From contig JABAKD010000021.1 of assembly GCA_012845835.1 (NCBI GenBank), positions 2,989,706 to 3,053,705 on the forward strand: DNA of 64,000 bases. The letters run 5' to 3'. Made by a program: the position numbers and the translations under genes. Below are positions 62,001 to 64,000 of this stretch, one piece after another. The DNA is from Undaria pinnatifida (Eukaryota; Sar; Phaeophyceae; Laminariales; Alariaceae). Under the pieces are notes generated by a model, which was not told the DNA's origin, ran no database searches, and saw only the letters and a program-made list of their open reading frames with translations. The stretch's first letter is position 1. Each line of letters starts with the position of its first letter.

Positions 62001-63572
62001 TCGCTCTTGTTCTTTTTGTTCCTTTGCCATTGTTTTTTTTTCAGGCGGCCGGGGCAGCGGTGTCGGTAACAGCGACACCAACGACCAGCACCACCAAGGC
62101 GGCGGCGTCTAGCGGCGACGTTGCTTCTACTTCTACCGCAGCTGCCACTGCTGCGCCCCCCTCTCCCGCAGCTACCCCCACCGCTGATGGCGACGGCAAG
62201 GCTAAGGTTGGCACAGAAACGAAAGCGGCAACGTCGGGGTCGAAGGACAAGGAGGCTGCAGCAACTTCCGCCGCTGCTACTGCGGCCGCTTCTCCCAGAA
62301 AGGTGATTATCCATGCTACACCCCCCGCTGCACCATGTGCAAAATTACGGGAGCCGAGGGAGTCGAGAGGGTTGGTTGGATGGAAGGCACGTGCTGTTAC
62401 CGGGCGTGACCGGGACCCCCGTTTTGCACCGATGCAGCATGACTTTATTTAGAGTCCACACATCGGAAGATTACGATCTAGGTCACTTGCAGTATCTAGG
62501 TCATTAGCAGAATTTTTTGCATCGGCACTTACGAGATGGTGTGCAGGATCTGTGCCCACGGAGTACGTACCCAACCCAAGAGACATGTGCTACTGTAGAT
62601 CATGCAGATCGTACGGCTCCCGCCCGGTAACGTGAGCTAGACCATACAGATCTTCCCTGAAATATCTAGATAATCACGTGGGGACCAATCATCTGTCTGA
62701 AGTGTGCACTGCGCACTGCCGCGCGCTCTCACTCCCCGGTTGATTAGACCGCACCTGATATGTGTTTCGTCGCAATGCCTCGGCCGCAAAATAGTTTGGC
62801 CGAGAGTTCAAGCGCGCTGTAACATGCCCGTTGCAACAGCGGGGGGCAGGAGCTTGTACCTGGTAAAGCTTTATTGAAAACATTTTTAGTTTTAAAACCT
62901 TTTCCATCACGCATTTAAATATTAATATGGACATACTTTCTTTATCGAAAGAATCACTGTTCACGCCTCAATCCGAGGAAAAAAGGAGCATTGGTTGGAT
63001 GGAAGGCGAACTCTGTTAGAAGGCCGTTACTGAGATGCCTGTTTTGCACCGATGGCAAGTTATGCGTTGGGCAGGGGGGGTTTGTTGCAGCGACGTTTTG
63101 TGCACTGAACCCACCTGGTTGGAAACAAACTTCTTGGAATTGATACAGGACTTTTTTTATGTAACATGCCAAGGTATAGGCTTATCGTTTGTTTTCTGGG
63201 GCTACTCACTTGAATAGCCCAACACCTCTCCCGAAGGGATACTGTTAGGAGATAATATGAGGCTACTCACAGTACCTATCCCGAAGGCATTTTGTTATGG
63301 GTAAAAATGAAATTGCCACCCGATGAAAAATTCCATGGCTTGAAGTACGCAAAACAAAGCTTATTTGAATACAGAAATGATGGCGTTCCATTCGTCGGTC
63401 AAGGAGTCTCGTCACTCATATGTGTTTCCAGCCAAGAAGTAGTATACCTATGCCGTAGCGCGCTTCATGTGTCGACCTTTCCGCAACACACGGTATACTG
63501 TTTTTTTTTCTCTCTTTAATTTCGTGATTTCAGGCGGCTTCGACTGCGGCTTCTCCGCCGATAGCGGTCTAA
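40674..63572 (+). CDS. YTHDF: YTH-domain m6A RNA reader, YTHDF/ECT-like (17 recognised exons; 5' end not resolved)
   Basis: The product should bind N6-methyladenosine in RNA and, by analogy with animal YTHDF and plant ECT proteins, act on mRNA fate in the cytoplasm. Seventeen exons join in consistent phase (16 introns, one GC-AG) to give at least 1,673 codons, far more than the usual 500-700. Visible residues 1-845 are Gln/Gly/Asn/Pro-rich, with SWADI near 301-305 and RGG near 725-760. The YTH fold starts [20 protein letters not shown] (847), with cage Trp 867, and continues to RLDAVW (881). About 459 low-complexity residues intervene. The fold resumes at PVFLFFSV (1341), GRHFQERW (1372-1379), [11 protein letters not shown] and EVPFEQG (1418), and ends near DDYAFYE. 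Gln- and Lys/Ala-rich tails follow. The start codon is not found. Exon 6 has two homopolymer frame breaks. Introns are packed with transposons. Confidence 0.93.
41006..41322 (+). other. Intron 1, contains an inverted family B core
   Basis: GTGAGG ... CGGCAG. Positions 41228-41290 read TCAGCTGTGAGCTCGATCAC, TTTGCAAGCTGCGTGATACT, which is family B on the - strand, ending about 30 bp before the acceptor. Confidence 0.75.
41323..41460 (+). CDS. YTHDF: YTH gene exon 2 (poly-Gln)
   Basis: 46 codons in phase 0, starting [11 protein letters not shown] and ending in about 17 consecutive Gln, mostly CAG with some CAA. The donor follows directly as CAG|GTACGA. Poly-Gln of this kind is typical of prion-like domains in YTHDF N-termini. 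Confidence 0.88.
41461..41837 (+). other. Intron 2
   Basis: GTACGA ... CCAACAG. Unique-looking; no repeat recognised in its 377 bp. Confidence 0.7.
41838..41906 (+). CDS. YTHDF: YTH gene exon 3
   Basis: 23 codons in phase 0, [15 protein letters not shown] then VGVSTGMQ. The only donor that keeps frame is ATGCAG|GCAAGC, a GC-AG intron. Flanking exons and composition support it. Confidence 0.75.
41907..43573 (+). other. Intron 3: C-rich tract and a MITE-1
   Basis: GCAAGC ... ATTTCAG. It holds two T/C-rich tracts (41978-42000, 42082-42096), a long C-rich block (about 42668-42860) and a MITE-1 copy at 43078-43167. A segment at 42600-42660 resembles the inverse of 4120-4190 (GCATGGCCGTGG, ACCATAGACCCTCGCATCTC). 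Confidence 0.7.
43078..43167 (-). mobile_element. MITE-1 copy in intron 3
   Basis: 90 bp, TTAACCCCCTTTAGAGCCCC to TTGTAAAGACATTAA on +, with TCCCTCCCTAGGCTAACTCC inside. Antisense to the consensus orientation used here. Confidence 0.88.
43574..43891 (+). CDS. YTHDF: YTH gene exon 4
   Basis: 106 codons in phase 0, from [15 protein letters not shown] to SSSRDTEGQ; acceptor ATTTCAG, donor CAG|GTAGGG. Gly- and Ala/Pro-rich, presumably disordered. Confidence 0.88.
43892..44290 (+). other. Intron 4 with a LINE 3'-end fragment
   Basis: GTAGGG ... TTGGCAG. A short LINE end is at 43905-44015. A T-run near 44254-44271 forms the pyrimidine tract. Confidence 0.75.
43905..44015 (-). mobile_element. LINE 3'-end fragment in intron 4
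   Basis: + strand GCGTACTGATTTGTTCCCTG, GGCCACTGACCACGCGTCCC, TTTCGAGACGGAGC matches the LINE end, preceded by a G-rich run (its C-rich tail). Only about 80 bp of element sequence. Confidence 0.7.
44291..44419 (+). CDS. YTHDF: YTH gene exon 5 with SWADI motif
   Basis: 43 codons in phase 0; donor AAG|GTCGGT. It encodes a Pro-rich stretch, then [15 protein letters not shown]. From memory, animal YTHDF proteins carry a similar SWADIA(S)K segment upstream of the YTH domain, which would make this a conserved short motif in an otherwise disordered region. Confidence 0.85.
44420..45107 (+). other. Intron 5: MITE-1 and G-rich tract
   Basis: GTCGGT ... CTCCCAG. MITE-1 lies at 44461-44548. Purine-rich sequence at 44560-44615 and 44675-44765, and a GCTGCTG-rich stretch at 44930-45030, explain the frames found on both strands. 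Confidence 0.75.
44461..44548 (+). mobile_element. MITE-1 copy in intron 5
   Basis: 88 bp, TTGACGCCTTGGCTGCTGGA to CTCTAAAGGCGCTAA, with ACCCTTTTTGGGGACAAATT and TAGTGTGGGGAGGGATTTTG inside. Confidence 0.82.
45108..46411 (+). CDS. YTHDF: YTH gene exon 6 (large low-complexity exon with two frame breaks)
   Basis: Acceptor CTCCCAG, donor ATGCAG|GTGGGA. It reads [14 protein letters not shown] in the entering frame up to a 17-C run (45286-45302). The next frame gives a Pro tract, then His/Gln/Asn-rich and Gly/Asn/Met-rich sequence with poly-Gln (45941-45978). After a 13-G run (46222-46234) the third frame gives RGG-type sequence ([19 protein letters not shown]). The length is 1,304 nt; one base too many in each run would give 434 intact codons. 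The frames on either side end at stops if no correction is made (45357 and 46255). Confidence 0.75.
46412..49316 (+). other. Intron 6: LINE copy and T-rich/TG-rich sequence
   Basis: GTGGGA ... TTTCCAG. It contains a 1.7-kb LINE on the opposite strand, then T/G-rich sequence with GTTGGTGTTG runs at 49095-49170. A + strand frame at 48689-48925 shows no recognised domain. Confidence 0.8.
46594..48300 (-). mobile_element. 5'-truncated LINE (non-LTR retrotransposon), copy 1
   Basis: On the - strand, broken frames read reverse transcriptase sequence: DGE...VLQGVA-stop-GCTLS near 48055-48120 and FADDF at 47956-47970. A long C-terminal region follows ([40 protein letters not shown]), then a CPCG zinc-knuckle-like motif, [12 protein letters not shown] sequence and [15 protein letters not shown]. 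Several frameshifts and stops show it is dead. The finger subdomain, endonuclease and first ORF are missing. The 3' end runs into C-rich sequence (G-rich on +, 46594-46618). It lies antisense in an intron of the YTH gene. Confidence 0.9.
49317..49472 (+). CDS. YTHDF: YTH gene exon 7
   Basis: 52 codons in phase 0, [16 protein letters not shown] to Gln-rich [11 protein letters not shown]; acceptor TTTCCAG, donor CAG|GTATTG. Confidence 0.88.
49473..50021 (+). other. Intron 7 with a small MITE
   Basis: GTATTG ... ACCCACCAG. It contains MITE-3 and a short doubled GATAATGTGCT(C/G)GGC near 49497-49530. Confidence 0.75.
49607..49752. mobile_element. MITE-3 (~146 bp, ~28-bp imperfect inverted ends)
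   Basis: The left end TTGGCAAACATGCGGTTTGA, CGTTCTAG pairs with the right end CTAGAGTGCCGTCAACTGAC, ATGTTTGCTT as an imperfect inverted repeat. The interior has GGTCCGGTC and GGACCGGTCC. Only one copy seen in the window. Confidence 0.6.
50022..50119 (+). CDS. YTHDF: YTH gene exon 8, leading into the YTH domain
   Basis: It encodes [20 protein letters not shown] and [12 protein letters not shown], then two bases of an Arg codon; donor CG|GTAAGT (strong). The segment just before FFVIK corresponds to the linker entering the YTH fold. Confidence 0.92.
50120..50437 (+). other. Intron 8
   Basis: 318 bp, GTAAGT ... TCCCGCAG, T-rich (16-T run at 50387-50402). No repeat recognised. Confidence 0.85.
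50438..50664 (+). CDS. YTHDF: YTH gene exon 9: YTH domain part 1 and start of the insertion
   Basis: It completes Arg, then [21 protein letters not shown] (50499-50501, first cage Trp), [14 protein letters not shown]: a textbook YTH start. From 50544 it becomes Lys/Gly/Glu-rich ([17 protein letters not shown]), the first part of the insertion. Donor GAG|GTAAGC in phase 1. Confidence 0.95.
50665..51434 (+). other. Intron 9: TG-rich and TTCTTG microsatellites
   Basis: GTAAGC ... TTGTCCAG. GTTGGT-type repeats at 50978-51065 and (TTCTTG)n at 51205-51295. Frames through them are not genes. Confidence 0.85.
51435..52783 (+). CDS. YTHDF: YTH gene exon 10: insertion and YTH domain part 2
   Basis: 1,349 nt open throughout. 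The first ~419 codons are Ala/Gly/Ser/Thr/Lys-rich ([35 protein letters not shown]), with almost no aromatics. From 52691 the fold resumes as [31 protein letters not shown]; donor AAG|GTAACA. Antisense frames (for example 51892-52767) are mirror artefacts of the GC-rich codons. Confidence 0.93.
52784..53705 (+). other. Intron 10
   Basis: GTAACA ... TCTGCCAG. GAGGTAACAACG-type sequence occurs twice (52783, 52858). Frames here show no domain. If retained, the exon 10 frame runs to a stop at 52985. Confidence 0.75.
53706..53843 (+). CDS. YTHDF: YTH gene exon 11: YTH domain part 3
   Basis: 46 codons in phase 0: [46 protein letters not shown]. The Trp of QERW matches the conserved second cage Trp region of YTHDF proteins; the residue five before it is His. 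A second acceptor (TTTCCAG, exon from 53721) would drop GRHFQ in frame. Donor CAG|GTGGGT. Confidence 0.93.
53985..54118 (-). mobile_element. SINE-2 3' part (inverted) in intron 11
   Basis: On the - strand: AGACGAGGGAAGAAAATGCT, TCTTCTCGCGATAAAAATGA, TAGTGGGGAGGGGGG, GATCTGAGTTACTACTGGGA, GGGAGCGCGGGAGTATCA. It matches 9533-9888 without that copy's insertion. Confidence 0.65.
54185..54270 (+). mobile_element. MITE-1 copy in intron 11
   Basis: 86 bp, TTAACCCTTTTAGAACTGAA to CCTCAAGGAGTTAA. The internal sequence has diverged (ACACACTTGAAAATAGTGTG). Confidence 0.75.
54286..54362 (-). repeat. Family B core (inverted) in intron 11
   Basis: On + it reads ACAGCTGTGAGATCGAGGAT, TTCGTCGAAACTCATG, TGTGTGATACTCCGATCGCG. 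Confidence 0.8.
54366..55343 (-). mobile_element. 5'-truncated LINE, copy 2
   Basis: On the - strand it encodes, in broken frames, the C-terminal LINE region only: [60 protein letters not shown]. The 3' tail is a long C run (G run on + at about 54371-54403). At about 54888-54938 it is interrupted by a piece of a family B variant (ATTCGTCGAACTCACGGCTG). No RT motif remains. Confidence 0.88.
55873..56614. mobile_element. TIR element, ~740 bp, copy 2
   Basis: It shares with 24646-25366 the inverted ends (GTCAGTCGAAAACTACC on the left, GGACGGACTCCGACTTTGTA on the right) and interior blocks GTGCCGACGCTGGCTTGGCT, TTTTGCCAACAACGGCTACG and AATCGACTCGACTGACGATA. It has an extra set of GTCGAAAAAG-type repeats at the left end. 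No transposase. Confidence 0.8.
57188..57332 (+). CDS. YTHDF: YTH gene exon 12: end of the YTH domain
   Basis: [48 protein letters not shown] and one base; donor G|GTACGA. It matches the conserved C-terminal YTH helix and TSIFDDF.FYE signature. Confidence 0.95.
57333..58293 (+). other. Intron 12: MITE-1 and family C fragment
   Basis: GTACGA ... TTTTTTAG. MITE-1 at 57471-57560, then a family C fragment at 57560-57615 (AGCTCACCATGCTTCGCGTG). CTGCCCCCTTGTTGAAGCGT-type sequence is doubled near 58180-58225. Confidence 0.8.
57471..57560 (+). mobile_element. MITE-1 copy in intron 12
   Basis: 90 bp TTAA to TTAA: TTAACGCCTTTATATCTTAG, GGTTTTGGGGACAATTCACT, TGAAATTAGTATTGGGAGGG, CAAAAGCGGTTAA. Confidence 0.88.
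58294..58394 (+). CDS. YTHDF: YTH gene exon 13 (Gln-rich)
   Basis: Two bases complete a Gly codon, then [33 protein letters not shown]; acceptor TTTTTAG, donor GTG|GTGAGT. Confidence 0.9.
58525..58612 (-). mobile_element. MITE-1 copy in intron 13 (inverted)
   Basis: 88 bp: CTTACCCCCGTTGGAGCCCC ... TCCCAGGGTTTTCCACTAGT, GAAGGCGTTAA on +. The inner part has diverged. Confidence 0.75.
59130..59350 (+). repeat. Family B, long copy in intron 13
   Basis: CGGTTGACCCTGGTACTAGC, GGGAAGTCACCGACCTGTAT, ATCCGAGAATCACACACGGC, TTGCCAATATGAGTTTTGAC, CTCAATCCCACAGCTG, in the family B order. Confidence 0.85.
59722..59802 (+). CDS. YTHDF: YTH gene exon 14
   Basis: 27 codons in phase 0: [27 protein letters not shown]; acceptor TCCCCAG, donor AAG|GTGACT. 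Its internal ATG is not a start. Confidence 0.85.
59803..60971 (+). other. Intron 14 with a LINE 3'-end fragment
   Basis: GTGACT ... GGTTGCAG. A LINE fragment at 59865-59955, then A-rich and unique sequence. A - strand frame at 60110-60703 (197 codons) has no recognisable domain. GTTGTATTCT and TGCGATTTTA-type blocks double near 60870-60955. Confidence 0.7.
59865..59955 (-). mobile_element. LINE 3'-end fragment in intron 14
   Basis: + strand GAGTACTCATGTGTGTCTTG, GTTTGACCATTGGCCAAGGA, TTGCTTTCGAGACGG, preceded by a G-rich run. Fifth copy of the same 3' end and fourth in this gene. Confidence 0.65.
60972..61118 (+). CDS. YTHDF: YTH gene exon 15 (Lys/Ser-rich)
   Basis: 49 codons in phase 0: [20 protein letters not shown] to [11 protein letters not shown]; acceptor GTTGCAG, donor CAG|GTATGT. 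Confidence 0.88.
61119..62044 (+). other. Intron 15
   Basis: GTATGT ... TTTTTTCAG. No transposon recognised. Contains a candidate alternative terminal exon (next entry). Confidence 0.7.
61832..61891 (+). CDS. YTHDF: Candidate alternative terminal exon of the YTH gene
   Basis: After a good acceptor (TTTGTTGCCAG), phase 0 gives [19 protein letters not shown] and a stop. This resembles the start of exon 16 ([17 protein letters not shown]), which suggests a duplicated, alternatively used end. Only composition and the splice site support it. Confidence 0.35.
   Translation, partial: AAVATVTVAATFSAPTTNT
62045..62302 (+). CDS. YTHDF: YTH gene exon 16 (Ala/Thr-rich)
   Basis: 86 codons in phase 0, [20 protein letters not shown] to AAASPRK; acceptor TTTTTTTTCAG, donor AAG|GTGATT. 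Lys-spiced Ala/Thr/Ser tail, presumably disordered. Confidence 0.85.
62303..63533 (+). other. Intron 16 with GATC-rich family
   Basis: GTGATT ... GATTTCAG. GATC-rich sequence at 62460-62710 is the inverse of 13370-13460. GGTTGGATGGAAGGC is doubled (62374, 62994), as is TTTTGCACCGATG (62422, 63041), so a ~90-bp block was duplicated. GGATA(C)TGTTAGGAG/CCCGAAGG blocks repeat near 63230-63290. Confidence 0.7.
62460..62710 (-). repeat. GATC-rich family (inverted) in intron 16
   Basis: On the - strand: GATCTGTATGGTCTAGCTCA, GGGAGCCGTACGATCTGCAT, GATCTACAGTAGCACATGTC, matching 13385-13480. Confidence 0.75.
63534..63572 (+). CDS. YTHDF: YTH gene terminal exon 17
   Basis: [12 protein letters not shown] and stop TAA (63570-63572) in phase 0 after GATTTCAG. 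The Ala/Ser composition continues exon 16. Confidence 0.75.
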   Translation, partial: AASTAASPPIAV

Positions 63573-64000
63573 ACGCGAATACCAGCAGGAAGAGTGGATC
63601 CAGGGGGGAGTAAACGGGGTAGAATGAGCTACACCACAGGGCACCACAACAGAGCAACTGCTGAAGAGCAAATGCTGGAGAACAACGTTGAAGAGCATTT
63701 TTTTTTTCGCGCAATCGCTGAACAATCGCGGCGAAACTGCTGCAGGGCGAAATGCTGCCGCACACCTGCTGATGAGCGTTTGCTGCTGAGCGACTTCGAA
63801 CCAACAGCTGCCGGCCGAGCAAATGCGGAGCAACAGCAACTGCGACGAGGCGACTGCTGCTGAGCAACTACTACTGAGCGAGCAACTGCTGCAGAGCATC
63901 GACGTAGCAGCTTTAACCAATCAGATACACAGGGACTAGATCAAAACGTTCGGGCGTACTGAGCGCCGGCGGTCATTTTTTTTTCTTTTCTAGTACGGGA
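63573..64000 (+). other. 3' flank of the YTH gene
   Basis: Presumed 3' UTR and beyond. No AATAAA signal is visible in the ~430 bp left. Repeated GAGCAACTGCTGA/GAGCAAATGCTG-type sequence at 63645-63895 gives low-complexity frames on both strands. Confidence 0.5.

Overview
This window is nuclear DNA from a eukaryote. It carries one large intron-rich gene on the + strand (about 40.67-63.57 kb), preceded by about 40 kb of repeat-dominated intergenic DNA. I see no bacterial operons, ribosome binding sites or rRNA genes. A photosynthetic stramenopile, most plausibly a brown alga, fits the roughly 1 kb introns, balanced base composition, long poly-C/poly-G runs, Gln/Gly/Ala-rich protein and dense tRNA-derived SINEs. 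That assignment is inference, not something the sequence proves.

The gene encodes a YTH-domain m6A-RNA reader (YTHDF/ECT type). Seventeen exons can be chained by splice sites and reading phase into at least 1,673 codons, ending at a stop at 63570-63572. The first exon and start codon are not resolved. The N-terminal ~845 residues are Gln/Gly/Asn/Pro-rich, with a SWADI motif and an RGG stretch. The YTH fold follows, but it is split by a low-complexity Lys/Ala/Gly/Ser insertion of about 459 residues in a loop that is normally about 7 residues long. A Gln-rich and then Lys/Ala-rich tail closes the protein. The large exon at 45108-46411 has two frame breaks, both inside long C or G homopolymers.

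The other 40 kb, and the introns, are a mosaic of repeats. These include: a tRNA-headed SINE family (SINE-1, 9 copies or fragments); a second SINE-like family with a similar head (SINE-2); a ~90-bp family bounded by TTAA (MITE-1, 9 copies, 5 of them in introns); elements with inverted ends filled with CGGGT arrays (4 copies); a pair of ~730-bp elements with ~50-bp inverted ends; two further small inverted-repeat elements; a non-autonomous LTR element with a SINE nested in one LTR; five 5'-truncated copies of one LINE family, all on the - strand and all with C-rich 3' tails; and a dispersed family (B) in which one copy has expanded into 34-bp tandem units.

Satellite-like arrays include (TTTCC)n, (GGGT)n, (AACT)n, (GATCT)n, a 42-bp array that is open as codons, a 30-bp array, a ~110-bp array and a ~153-bp array. 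Outside the YTH gene I find no confident protein gene. There is only a BED-finger-like fragment at 21964-22150 and a few open frames I cannot identify.
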